In this document: positions 1-7,778 of the stretch, piece by piece
Layout of the letters: every line of letters starts with the position of its first letter
Position numbering within the stretch: position 1 is the stretch's first letter
NCBI RefSeq assembly: GCF_051388915.1
Contig: NZ_JBPKBH010000015.1
Span: forward strand, 1 to 64,000
Source: Yinghuangia sp051388915
GTDB taxonomy: Bacteria; Actinomycetota; Actinomycetes; Streptomycetales; Streptomycetaceae
DNA length: 64,000 nt
Reading direction: 5' to 3'
Translations under genes and position numbers: made by a program
The notes under the pieces: model-generated
Told to the model about the DNA's origin: nothing
The model's database searches: none
Seen by the model: the letters and a program-made list of their open reading frames with translations, nothing else

Positions 1-33
1 GTCGAATACGAAGCCGCACTCACCGCGGCCTGA
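1..33 (+). CDS. 3' end of a truncated CDS
   Basis: The first 33 bases read in frame as VEYEAALTAA followed by TGA, so a plus-strand gene enters the window from the left and ends here. Only ten residues are visible. Similar short tails occur at the C-termini of some IS3-type transposases, but ten residues cannot establish a family. No Shine-Dalgarno site or gene follows directly on the plus strand. Confidence 0.35.
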   Translation, partial: VEYEAALTAA

Positions 34-343
34 CCACCACAACGACGGTGTCCGTCAAAGCGAAGCAAGCTCAAGGATTCCGCCGCGCCGGGTGCGCGAC
101 GATGGCCGCAGCGCCGTCTTGTTGGTGACGGCCAAGGCAGGTCCGTATGGCTCGGGGCGGTCGACCTGATGAACCCGCAAACCGGCTTACGGCAGGCGCA
201 TGAGGGTCCGACGCACCCCCACGACACGGCCGCCCTGGTTGCGTCCGCCGACTCCGCCCTCCGGGGCGTCGCCGACGACCCGGATGGCGGCGAAGGGCAA
301 CGAGCTTGCCGAGGCGCCCGCGTCGTCGCTCTGGCGGCTGGTG
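34..343. other. Intergenic stretch, no gene seen
   Basis: About 310 bases between the left-edge gene tail and the convergent secreted-protein gene. The open frames here look like by-products of high GC: Arg/Pro-rich translations with no recognisable motif. No strong hairpin or regulatory motif was recognised. Confidence 0.4.
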
Positions 344-823
344 TCAGGGGAGCCGCACGCACACGGGCTCGGGCACGTGGGCCGGGTCGTCGATCACACG
401 CGTACAGACCAGCGAGCGGTATTCCAGCGGCTGGCCGCCCGGGATCTCCCAGGCCAACCCCAGATGCCCCAGGGCGCACTCGTTGTTCCGGCCGTTCCGC
501 TCGAACGCGCCGCCTTCGAACGGCTTCCAGCCCCAGATGTTCACGTCCACGCCGCAGATCTGCGCGGGTACCGGCGGGACGCCGAAGATGGTCGCCTGCA
601 TGTAGCCGTGCACCTTGTAGACAACCGAGCCGATGCTCGCCACTTCGATGCAGTGCTTGTGGAAGTCCCCAGGCCCGGGGGCGCCGGCGCACTCCGTGAT
701 GGTTTTGGCCTCCGGGGGGACTGCCGCGGCCACAGGCGCTGCTGCTGTGGTGGGCACCGTGAGTGCAGCTGCTGCGAGGATGGTTGCTGCGGCGAGGACG
801 GACAAGCGTGTGCGAGCGCGCAC
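344..823 (-). CDS. Small secreted protein of unknown function
   Basis: A 159-residue protein with a clear Sec signal peptide: basic MRARTR, then a long Ala/Leu/Val stretch to about residue 34 with AAA-type cleavage sites. The mature part is about 125 residues with five or six Cys (near TECAG, KHCIE, QICGV, NECAL, LVCTR, PVCVR), suggesting a disulfide-stabilised extracellular domain. The GTG start at 823 has GGAG six bases upstream. I do not recognise the family. It is a single gene with the regulator remnant upstream and no overlap with neighbours. Confidence 0.7.
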   Translation of the reverse strand: MRARTRLSVLAAATILAAAALTVPTTAAAPVAAAVPPEAKTITECAGAPGPGDFHKHCIEVASIGSVVYKVHGYMQATIFGVPPVPAQICGVDVNIWGWKPFEGGAFERNGRNNECALGHLGLAWEIPGGQPLEYRSLVCTRVIDDPAHVPEPVCVRLP

Positions 824-914
824 GAGTCACTCCAAAAAAGTCGTTGGTGACCCAGGCGTACCGGTAGCCGGACAGGCGTGTCCATGCGCACACGCAAGAG
901 TTCATTCAAATGGC

Positions 915-1212
915 TCACACTGCGGCGGCGGTCTGTTCGGGCTTGCCCCACTGGTGCCAGGCGCGGGCGAGGTCGGTGTGCCAGGCGCGCGCGACGTTCC
1001 GCGGTAGGGAACTGGCCGGGGTGCAGGCCTCGTCCGGCGGCCAGGGCGGCGCCGGCGTCGGCGAGGCTCCAGTGCACCCCGACCGCGTACAGCGTGACCG
1101 CCGTCTGGTCGACGGAACCGGCGGCCTGTGGGCCGGTGTCCGGGACGAGGGTGACGGTGCGTTGCGCGTCGGCGATGAGCTCGTGCGCCGCGCAGCGGCA
1201 GGCCGTCTGCAC
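915..1212 (-). pseudogene. Frameshifted remnant of an XRE-type regulator C-terminus
   Basis: Reading leftward from 1212, one frame gives sequence typical of the C-terminal tetratricopeptide-like part of Streptomyces XRE regulators (AGRGLHPGQFPTAERRAR). At about 976 the similarity jumps one base to another frame, HTDLARAWHQWGKPEQT, which ends at a stop at 915-917. A single-base indel therefore separates two halves of one former protein. The N-terminal helix-turn-helix half is absent upstream of 1212. It is either a decayed gene fragment at the edge of the island or a sequencing indel in an already truncated gene. No ribosome binding site supports the GTG at 1212. Confidence 0.5.
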
Positions 1213-1396
1213 CGATCTGGCCGGGGGACTGGCGCAGGACGTGCCGATCTGGACGTCCCGGGAAGGTCTGACGACCGTCTACTTCCGCGACGGAACTGCG
1301 GGTGTGCTGCTGACGAATGACGGTGTCCTGCTCACCGACCGGATCGGCCGCGCTGCGGGGTGACGCCGTGCGCGCATGCTGCGCCGGGGCGGCTGA
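1213..1396. other. Short stretch between regulator remnant and tetR
   Basis: A plus-strand frame ending at 1363 (containing GLTTVYFRDGT and GVLLTNDGVLLTD) has an amphipathic, protein-like composition and might be a gene fragment, but it has no credible start or recognisable domain. The convergent tetR gene ends at 1397. Confidence 0.25.
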
Positions 1397-2074
1397 TCAG
1401 CGCCCGTCCCGGCGCAGCATGCGGGTGAACTGCTCCAGGAAGTACTCGAATCCCGCGTCCGCGCCCGCAGTTGCGCCCGGCACGGCGTCCGCCGACTCGC
1501 GTGCGGCCCCCGCGTGCAGTTCCATCGCGGCGAAGCCGTGGACCGTGGAGCGGAAGAACTGGTGTGCGAGGCGCACCTCGTCCTCGTCGATGCCGAACGA
1601 ACGCAGCACCGCGCGCACCGCCTCCGCCGCCCGCTCGCCCTCTTGGTGGTACTCCGGCGAGGGCGGTGCGGTCACCTGGAGGAGGAACCGGTCGGGGTAC
1701 GCCCGCACGTAGTCCCTGTACGTCTCGGCGAGTGCGCGCAGCGCCTCGGCGCCCGACTTGCCCATGACCGAGGCGCGCAGCTCCTCGCTCATCTGCCGCA
1801 TGCCGTACAGGCCCACGGCGCGTTGCACGGCCGCCAGGTTGGCCACATGGGCGTACAGCGCGGGCTGGGTGACTCCGAGCCTTCGTGCGAGATTGGTGGT
1901 GGTGAGAGCGGCGGCACCCTCGCTGTCGACGAGTTCGACCGCGGCGCGGGTGATGACGTCGGGGTCCAGCCCCGCCCTGCGCGGCGCGCGGCCGCCCGGG
2001 GCCGGCCGACCGTCGACCGCGGTCGTCTCGCTCTTCGCGCTCTTCCTCACCGTCCGTCCGACCCTTCCGCACAA
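1397..2074 (-). CDS. TetR/AcrR-family transcriptional regulator
   Basis: A 225-residue TetR-type repressor. After a basic, Gly/Pro-rich leader of about 35 residues, the DNA-binding domain covers about residues 36-85, with the helix-turn-helix around TTTNLARRLGVTQPALYAHV. The rest is an all-helical ligand domain resembling the TetR C-terminal family with a HGF.AMELHAG segment near residues 185-195. The family normally represses a neighbouring gene and is released by a small ligand, which cannot be predicted here. Its own promoter lies in the roughly 300 bases toward the esterase genes. The true start could be a later codon, because the first 30 residues are poorly structured. Confidence 0.85.
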   Translation of the reverse strand: MCGRVGRTVRKSAKSETTAVDGRPAPGGRAPRRAGLDPDVITRAAVELVDSEGAAALTTTNLARRLGVTQPALYAHVANLAAVQRAVGLYGMRQMSEELRASVMGKSGAEALRALAETYRDYVRAYPDRFLLQVTAPPSPEYHQEGERAAEAVRAVLRSFGIDEDEVRLAHQFFRSTVHGFAAMELHAGAARESADAVPGATAGADAGFEYFLEQFTRMLRRDGR

Positions 2075-2375
2075 ACGGCCTGGTCGCCGTACGCCTCGCT
2101 ATCTTATACGTGTTAAGCAACCTTGAGTGCGCTCCCTGCATCCCGGATGCCGCGACGTTGTGGGGCCAAGGGGCCGCAGGTCCGAATCCTGGCGTCCCGA
2201 CGGTGTTTGCGCAGTTCAGGGGCATGACCTCGTCGGACGCCCGCCGCTGGCGCTCGGCGTCCTCGGTCATGAGGGGTCCACCGTGACCCTCGGCTTCAAC
2301 GGCCTGCGCCTACTGCGCGACGCGGCCTGGAACCGCGCGGCACGGGACACGAAGTGGCGCCCGGTACCGAGCCGT
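2075..2375. other. Intergenic stretch upstream of tetR
   Basis: About 300 bases holding the presumed tetR promoter (AT-rich patch at 2095-2115) and the 3' side of the esterase gene. A tRNA T-arm-like sequence at 2176-2192 is discussed under rejected items. No operator of the 17-base type seen elsewhere in the window was found. Confidence 0.4.
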
Positions 2376-3074
2376 TCACCCGGCCGTGGGCTGCGGTGCG
2401 GTGAGCCACGCGGCGACGTGTTCGGGCGCGGTCAGGGGCGCTTCGTGGTCGGCGTCGAGCCACCGGTAGCCGATACCTTCGGCGTCCAGGCGGCGACGGG
2501 TGATCGCACACGGGTAGGTGGGCGGTGTCCCGGTGCAGAAGGCGTAGGAGCGGGGGAGGACCGGCGCTTGCGGGTCCGCGGGAGGCAACGGGTCGTACGC
2601 CGGTCCGGCGGGTGAAGGCGTGAGGCGCGCGGCGATCCACGCCGCGGTCGCCGCGTCCAGCCGCCCGCCCGGACGCGGGGGTACGGGCGGGAGCCACGTG
2701 TCGGGCTCGGGCAACGGGGCGTCCGGGGGCAGCGAGTCGACCAGGCTGGTGCCCGGGGCGGGTACGGCGGCGTCGAGGTAGCACAGCCGGGCGATGCGCG
2801 GTGTCGCGAGGTCCGCGGCGGCGGCGACCACCAGGCCGCCCTGGCTGTGGCCGGCCAGCGCGACGCGGGTGAGGTCGTTGTAGTGGAGAAGATCCGCCAC
2901 CTCGGTCGCCCAGTCGGAGAGGCGCACGCGTCCGTCGTGCCCGCGGGCGCGTTCCGCCGCGCCGGCGAGACTGGGTGTCCAGACCTGGTGGCCTCGCGCT
3001 TCCAGGAGGCCGCGCACCCGGATCCATGACCATCCTCCGCGAAAGGCGCCGTGGACCAGGACGAAAGTGGTCAC
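2376..3074 (-). CDS. Alpha/beta hydrolase, methylesterase-like
   Basis: A 232-residue alpha/beta hydrolase. HGAFRGGWSW near residues 8-17 forms the oxyanion loop, GHSQGG near residue 75 the nucleophile elbow, and the catalytic His lies in DADHEAPL near the C-terminus. The overall pattern (FVLVHGA...W...LLEA.GH.V..P.L.G) is that of the plant methylesterase/hydroxynitrile lyase group and its bacterial relatives, which hydrolyse carboxylic methyl esters. The GTG start at 3074 overlaps the TGA of the upstream gene by four bases (GTGA), so the two are translationally coupled. If the island degrades chlorophyll, removing the C13 carboxymethyl ester would be a fitting role, but this is inference. 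Confidence 0.8.
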   Translation of the reverse strand: MTTFVLVHGAFRGGWSWIRVRGLLEARGHQVWTPSLAGAAERARGHDGRVRLSDWATEVADLLHYNDLTRVALAGHSQGGLVVAAAADLATPRIARLCYLDAAVPAPGTSLVDSLPPDAPLPEPDTWLPPVPPRPGGRLDAATAAWIAARLTPSPAGPAYDPLPPADPQAPVLPRSYAFCTGTPPTYPCAITRRRLDAEGIGYRWLDADHEAPLTAPEHVAAWLTAPQPTAG

Positions 3075-3400
3075 CCGGCAGCCGCTCCGAAGGCGGCCTC
3101 GTCGAGGACGACGCGCATGAACTCGCGTTTGTAGTCGCCCTCTTGACGCAGGTGCGCGCTCAACTGCCCGATGCGTTCCGCATAGCCGGGGCGGGTGATG
3201 AGCGCGCGGTAGCTGTCGATCGAGTCGAAGAAGCGCAGGTTGGTGTAGTGCGTGGGGTCGTCTATGCCGCGCAGCAGCCGCCGGTGGAGGAATCCCGGCT
3301 GGTCGGCGAGGAAGGGCAGGAATTCCCGGGAGAGTTGCTCGTATCCCTCGGCGGCGGGGCCGGTGTCGAGGGTCCATGCCTGGCTGACAACGGCGTACAT
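3071..3400 (-). CDS. Small dimeric alpha-beta barrel protein (ABM/NIPSNAP-like)
   Basis: A 109-residue protein starting MYAVVSQAWTLDTG, with the length and secondary-structure rhythm of ferredoxin-like alpha-beta barrel proteins: beta strand, helix containing FLPFLADQPGFLHRRLL, strand LRFFDS, and helix. Such proteins include antibiotic-biosynthesis monooxygenases and NIPSNAP proteins, which act on or bind polycyclic or heme-like substrates. The ATG at 3400 has AAGGAG seven bases upstream. It is the first gene of a two-gene operon with the hydrolase at 2376-3074 and is transcribed away from the MFS gene. A paired 17-base operator lies at 3492-3528. The exact reaction is not predictable. Confidence 0.65.
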   Translation of the reverse strand: MYAVVSQAWTLDTGPAAEGYEQLSREFLPFLADQPGFLHRRLLRGIDDPTHYTNLRFFDSIDSYRALITRPGYAERIGQLSAHLRQEGDYKREFMRVVLDEAAFGAAAG

Positions 3401-3644
3401 CCGTCTGCTCCTTCGGTGGCCGGGGCGTCGGCGGCGGGGCTCGGTTTGCCGGTGGGTCTTGCCACGGAATGGAGACGTCCTCCATTGTGGCGGAACCTCG
3501 TGCGAAACAAGGTTTCGCTGATGGATACGAAAGTCAAGCCTTCGTCGGGCTGCTGCCGGAGCCCGCGTTCGGTTCGAGACGGACCTTGCCGGCGCTGTCC
3601 GTCGTGTCGACTGCCCTGCCGGCGCCGAACGCCCTGGAGGTACC
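3401..3644. promoter_or_regulatory. Divergent promoter region with paired 17-base operator
   Basis: The space between the small barrel gene (minus) and the MFS gene (plus). It contains two 17-base sites starting 20 bases apart: 3492-3508 (GGAAC-CTCGTGC-GAAAC) and 3512-3528 (GTTTC-GCTGATG-GATAC). The second is close to palindromic; the first keeps only the right half. The arrangement recurs across the window and suggests a shared IclR-type regulator. Confidence 0.6.
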
Positions 3645-5152
3645 GTGCCCGAAGACGAACAGACCCCCGGTGGGCCGACGAAGCCGCCGACGTACGCGGG
3701 GCTGGTGCTGGCCGACGGCATCACCCGCGCCAACATGGCCGCGTGCTTCCTGACCTCGTTCGCGGTCATCGCGACGCTGACCTTCGTGCCGGCGGTCACG
3801 CCGTACCTCCTCACCGAGTTGCTCGGCTACTCCGAGGACGACCGCGGCAGCGTGATCGGCTGGTTGAACGTCGCGGCGGAGATCGTCCTGCTCTCCACGA
3901 TGGCCATGTACGGCGCGTTGGCCGACCGGGTGGGCCGACGCCCGGTCATGGTCGCGGGGTTCGTCGTGTGCGCCGTCGGTCTGGTGCTCATGCCGTTCGC
4001 CGGGCATGTCGGGGTCCTGGTCGTGTTCCGCGTCGTGTTCGCCTTCGGCGCCGCGGCGCTGACCGGCATGCTGAGCACCGTCATCGCCGACTACGCCGCA
4101 CCCGCGTTCCGCGGCCGCGCATCGGGGCTGAACGGCATCATGAACGGGCTCGGCGCGGTGTGCTCGGTGCTGCTGCTCGTACGTCTGCCCGCCGGGCTGG
4201 AGAAGGCCGGCCTGGGGGGGGGGGGGGGGNNNNNNNNNNNNNNNNNNNNNNNNNNNNNNNNNNNNNNNNNNNNNNNNNNNNNNNNNNNNNNNNNNNNNNN
4301 NNNNNNNNNNNNNNNNNNNNNNNNNNNNNNNNNNNNNNNNNNNNNNNNNNNNNNNNGTCCGACGCCGCCCGGCTGGCCTTCGCGATGGTCGCGGCACTCA
4401 TCCTGGTCCTGGCGGCCGTGCTCGCGCGGCGCCTGTCCGCGCACCGCGTCAGCGGCGTCGACCGGCGCATACCCCTCCGGACGCTCGCCCGTGAAGGCGT
4501 ACGGGCCGGTCGCGACCCGGGCGTCGCGCTCGCGTACGCCGCCGCGTTCGTCTCCCGCGCCGACCTGGCCATCGTGGGCAGCTTCCTGGCCCTGTGGGTC
4601 AGCGACCACGCCGAGCAGGTCCGCGGCATGAGCAGTGCGGACGCGGTCGCCCGGGCCGGCCTGGTCGTCGCGATCGCGCAGACGGCGGCGCTGTTCGGCG
4701 CACCGGTGTTCGGCCGGATCAGCGACCGCATCGGCCGTCAGGACGCGGTGATCCTGGCCCTGGGCCTGTCCGGTGCGGCGTACTCCAGCGCGCTCCTGGT
4801 CGACGACCCGCTGGGTGCCGGAATGGTGCCGGTCGCGATCGCCATCGGGCTCGGCGAGGTCGCCGGCATCACCTCCAGCGGCCCGCTGCTGGCCCAGCAG
4901 GCGCCGAAGGACGTCCGCGGGTCCGCTTACGGCGTGTTCGCGTTCTGCGGGAGTGCGGGGATCCTGGTCGTCTCGCTCGTCGGCGGCTACCTGTACGACC
5001 ACTGGCGTCCGGCGGCGCCGTTCGCGGTCGTCGGGTGCCTGGGTTTCGTCGCGTGCCTGTTCGGCCTCGCCGTCCGGCGGCGGATCACGCCGCGCGAGGA
5101 TGCCGACGTCCCGCTCGCGACGCTTCCCGACGACGACTCCGTGGCGCGGTGA
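3645..5152 (+). CDS. MFS transporter, interrupted by an assembly gap
   Basis: A major facilitator superfamily permease. The first half (from GTG 3645, GGAGGT six bases upstream) carries the MFS signature loop between helices 2 and 3 (GALADRVGRRPVM), and the second half the matching loop GRISDRIGRQDAV, so both six-helix bundles are present. The 127 N at 4230-4356 follow a run of 16 G and break the frame: the left part reads in the frame of 3645, the right part in a frame offset by the arbitrary gap length. It is most likely an intact gene of roughly 490-510 residues. It probably imports a substrate or exports a product of the neighbouring catabolic genes. Confidence 0.85.
4214..4356. other. 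Assembly gap preceded by a G homopolymer
   Basis: Sixteen consecutive G (4214-4229) lead into 127 N (4230-4356) inside the MFS gene. Poly-G at a contig end is a common sequencing artefact, so both the run and the gap length should be treated as unreliable. Confidence 0.9.
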
Positions 5153-5282
5153 GCGTCGGGCGGACCCGTACCCGGCGCCTGTGCGCGGTCCCCGTATGGG
5201 GCACGCGGACGGGCCGACGGCAGGCGGGGGCGCGACCTCCTGGGTCGCACCCCCGCACTCGCCGGACGCCCGGCTCCCGCGC

Positions 5283-6257
5283 TCAGGAGCGGTGGCGGAC
5301 CGTCGCATTGGCGTCGACGAGGTCCGCCAGCCCGCTGTACAGGTAGGCCGCCGACCAGCCGTCCCCGAGCCGCGCCCGCAGATACAGCGCGGTCCAGCGC
5401 GCGGCGATGTCGATCGTCGCGGCCTGGGGCAGCGGTTGCGCGGACGGGTCCGGTCGGCTCCCCGCCGGGTTCTGCACGTCGGTGAGGCCGTAGTGGTTCG
5501 CGTCGGGCACGGTGATGAGCGAGGCCGGACCGGTCGCGAGCGCGTCGTAGGTCGCCTCGGCCTGCGACGGCGACGCCAGTCCGTCCCGGCCGCCTTGGAT
5601 GAACGCGACCGGGATGCCGCCGGTGTCGATCGGAGCCGCGCCGCCGCCCGCAGGGTCGGCGGTGTTGGTGCCGTACACCACCGCGGCCTTCAGCTCGGCG
5701 GGCCGCGCCTCGCCGGGCGGGACGCAGAAGGGGACCTGGCAAGGGCCCTGGACCGCGTACAGACTCGCGGCGCCGCCGAACGAGTGCCCGATGAGCACCA
5801 GCGAGCCGGTGTCGACCCGTCCGAGGACCGGGCTGGCGGCGGCGGTGTTCTCCGCCTGGGCCCAGGCGACCGTGCGGGCGGCCTGTTCCTGGACGGGGTA
5901 GAGCCCCGGAGTGCCGAAGATGACGCGCTGGTGGTCGGGGACCACGACGACGAAGCCGTGGCTCGCGACCGCACGGGCGTACGACGCGTACTGCGTGCGG
6001 CCGACGTTCGCGCCTTGCAGGAGCAGCGCGACGGGCAGCGCCGTTCCGGTGGCCGGCGCGTAGACGGTGGCGGGATCGCCGGCGACGGTGGTCTCGTACG
6101 CGGACACCGCGCTCCGGGTGCCGAAGGCGGTCGGGGCAGCGGCCGAACTCTCGGCGGACGTGCGGGTGTTGGCCGCGGCCGCGGTCAGTGCGCCGGACGT
6201 ACAGGCGAATGCCGCCGCGACGGCGACAGCGGCGATTTTGGACGGACGCTCGGGCAC
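5283..6257 (-). CDS. Secreted alpha/beta hydrolase, chlorophyllase-like
   Basis: From the GTG at 6257 (GGGAGG five bases upstream) this encodes about 324 residues. A signal peptide (RPSK then IAAVAVAAAFACTSGALTAAA) is followed by an alpha/beta hydrolase fold. LPVALLLQGANVGR with ASHGFVVVVPDH resembles the start of chlorophyllase-type hydrolases, GHSFGG is the nucleophile elbow, and GGRDGL and ANHYG supply the likely Asp and His. A longer reading from 6317 would begin inside the operator at 6299-6315, so the 6257 start is preferred. It is divergent from the flavin reductase operon and shares its regulatory region. An extracellular esterase releasing phytol or another ester alcohol would fit, but the substrate is inferred. 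Confidence 0.75.
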   Translation of the reverse strand: MPERPSKIAAVAVAAAFACTSGALTAAAANTRTSAESSAAAPTAFGTRSAVSAYETTVAGDPATVYAPATGTALPVALLLQGANVGRTQYASYARAVASHGFVVVVPDHQRVIFGTPGLYPVQEQAARTVAWAQAENTAAASPVLGRVDTGSLVLIGHSFGGAASLYAVQGPCQVPFCVPPGEARPAELKAAVVYGTNTADPAGGGAAPIDTGGIPVAFIQGGRDGLASPSQAEATYDALATGPASLITVPDANHYGLTDVQNPAGSRPDPSAQPLPQAATIDIAARWTALYLRARLGDGWSAAYLYSGLADLVDANATVRHRS

Positions 6258-6298
6258 GGGAACCTCCCAGTCGGACTTGTGGGCCGCCATCGAATCAA

Positions 6299-6335
6299 GT
6301 TTCTTCTTGCGGAACAAGGTTTCCCATTCGAGTTT
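6299..6335. promoter_or_regulatory. Paired 17-base operator (hydrolase side)
   Basis: Site 6299-6315 reads GTTTC-TTCTTGC-GGAAC, a good inverted repeat. The second, 6319-6335, begins 20 bases later and keeps the left half GTTTC. It lies just upstream of the start chosen for the secreted hydrolase. Confidence 0.6.
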
Positions 6336-6436
6336 CCGGCTCCATCGGCCCGGGCGCGGCCGCGTCCACTCCGCGCCCCGCTCGCATCGGACCTGTGCGA
6401 CTTGCCCGTTCGCGTTGACACCTGTCGGCGACCTCC

Positions 6437-6473
6437 CATACGTTCATGGCAACAGCGTTTCGACTGAGGAAAC
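6437..6473. promoter_or_regulatory. Paired 17-base operator (flavin reductase side)
   Basis: Sites 6437-6453 (CATAC-GTTCATG-GCAAC) and 6457-6473 (GTTTC-GACTGAG-GAAAC, perfectly palindromic arms) start 20 bases apart, directly upstream of the ATG at 6494. The position suggests control of the 6494-13241 operon. Confidence 0.65.
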
Positions 6474-6493
6474 AATGAGCCGCAGGGGGACAC

Positions 6494-7726
6494 ATGCCCG
6501 TGGACCGCGACGTGTTCCGCGAGGTGCTCGGCCTGTGGCCCACGGGCGTCGGCGTCGTGACCACCGCCGCGGGCGGCACGCGGCACGGGATGACGGCGAG
6601 TTCGCTCAGCAGCGTGAGCGTCGAGCCGCCGCTGGTCTCCGTGTGTGTGGGCCGGCGGCAGCAGACGCACCGCCTCATCGAGGCGTCACGGAACTTCGCC
6701 GTGAGCATCCTCGCCCGCGACCAGGTGCGCCTCGGCCGGGCCTTCGCCGGGATGGAGCCGGCGGTCGGCGACCGCTTCGGCCTGGGCCGGTGGAAGACGG
6801 CCGCGACCGGGGCGCCGGTGCTCGCCGACGCCGTGGCATGGCTCGACTGCGACGTCGAACACGCCTACCCGGGCGGCGACCACACCATCTTCGTCGGCCG
6901 GGTGAGATCCGCCTCCCGGGCCCGCTCGGTGGCACCGCTCCTCTACCATTCCCGCGCCTGGGGGCAGATCGCCGAGCCGCTGCCCGAATCGGTCGACGTC
7001 GCCGACGTCGGCCTCGCCGAGGCGCTCGCAGGCCGGTGGGCCGCTCCCGCCACCGTGGAGTCGCTGACGTCCGCGGTACGTGCCGCCGGGGCCCGCACCC
7101 GCATCAGCCTGGCCGCGGCGCCGCACATCCCCGAGGCAGGGCCCACTCCCTTCCGCACCGCGCTGGTCCGCGACCCGGCCGATGTCACGGAGGCCCTGGC
7201 GCGCGGTGTCGGCGTCATCGAGGTCAGCCCGACCGGCGGCGACACACCCGCGCTCGTGACCGGGGCCCGCGCCCACGGACTCGACGTCGTCGTACGCGTC
7301 CCGCACGCCTTCGCCGAAGGCGCCGCGGACCGGGTACGCGCCGCCATCGAGGAAGCGCTGGATCTGGACTGCGCGGAACTCTGCCTGGAGGAAGGCCGCG
7401 AAGCGGCTTCCCCGCTGCACGTCCGCGCAGTCGTGCAGGACGCCGTCGTCCGGTCCCGCCCCACACCCGTCCGCGTCGCCCTGCGCGAGCACAACGGCCT
7501 CGGCATGGCCAACGCGCTGACCGCGATGAAGAGCGGCGCATGGCTCTTCGACACCACCCTCGGCGGCGTCGACGGACGCCTGCCCACCGAGGATCTGCTG
7601 TACCTCGCCGCACGACTCGGCGTCGCCAGCACCGCCGACCGCACCGCGCTCATGGCCGCCGCCGACGAGCTTAGACAGGTCTGGGGAGCCGAACTACCCG
7701 CCCGTACGGCCCACATGGCGCCCTGA
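6494..7726 (+). CDS. Flavin reductase fused to a degenerate HMG-CoA-lyase-like domain
   Basis: A 410-residue two-domain protein. Residues 1 to about 160 are a flavin reductase of the HpaC/ActVB split-barrel type (LWPTGVGVVTT, GMTASSLSSVSVEPPLVSVCV, FAVSILA). Residues about 175-400 resemble the C-terminal half of HMG-CoA-lyase-type TIM barrels: LREHNGLGMANALTAMKSGA matches the HFHDT..ANALTA region and PTEDLLYLAARLGV matches ATEDLVY. The first metal-binding His of the HxH pair is replaced, and the Cys loop (GGCPFAP in the intact lyase at 54900-55796) is shortened to GGVDGRL, so lyase activity is doubtful. It is the first gene of the operon running to 13241 and probably supplies reduced flavin to the oxygenase that follows. 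Confidence 0.8.
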   Translation: MPVDRDVFREVLGLWPTGVGVVTTAAGGTRHGMTASSLSSVSVEPPLVSVCVGRRQQTHRLIEASRNFAVSILARDQVRLGRAFAGMEPAVGDRFGLGRWKTAATGAPVLADAVAWLDCDVEHAYPGGDHTIFVGRVRSASRARSVAPLLYHSRAWGQIAEPLPESVDVADVGLAEALAGRWAAPATVESLTSAVRAAGARTRISLAAAPHIPEAGPTPFRTALVRDPADVTEALARGVGVIEVSPTGGDTPALVTGARAHGLDVVVRVPHAFAEGAADRVRAAIEEALDLDCAELCLEEGREAASPLHVRAVVQDAVVRSRPTPVRVALREHNGLGMANALTAMKSGAWLFDTTLGGVDGRLPTEDLLYLAARLGVASTADRTALMAAADELRQVWGAELPARTAHMAP

Positions 7727-7778
7727 CCGAAGAGCCGCCGGCCTGGCACGGACCGGCCATCAGGAGGAGACCGACCAC

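Noticed and set aside
1180..1363. Plus-strand frame with protein-like end (GLTTVYFRDGT...LLTDRIG)
   Set aside because: No credible start and no recognisable domain, and it overlaps the antisense regulator remnant. Left as possible fragment only.
2176..2200. tRNA T-arm-like sequence (GCAGG-TCCGAAT-CCTGG followed by CGTCCCGA)
   Set aside because: The stem pairs in only four of five positions, and no matching acceptor, D-arm or anticodon arm is found upstream, so it is not a tRNA. It might be a tRNA-derived attachment-site remnant, but nothing else supports this.
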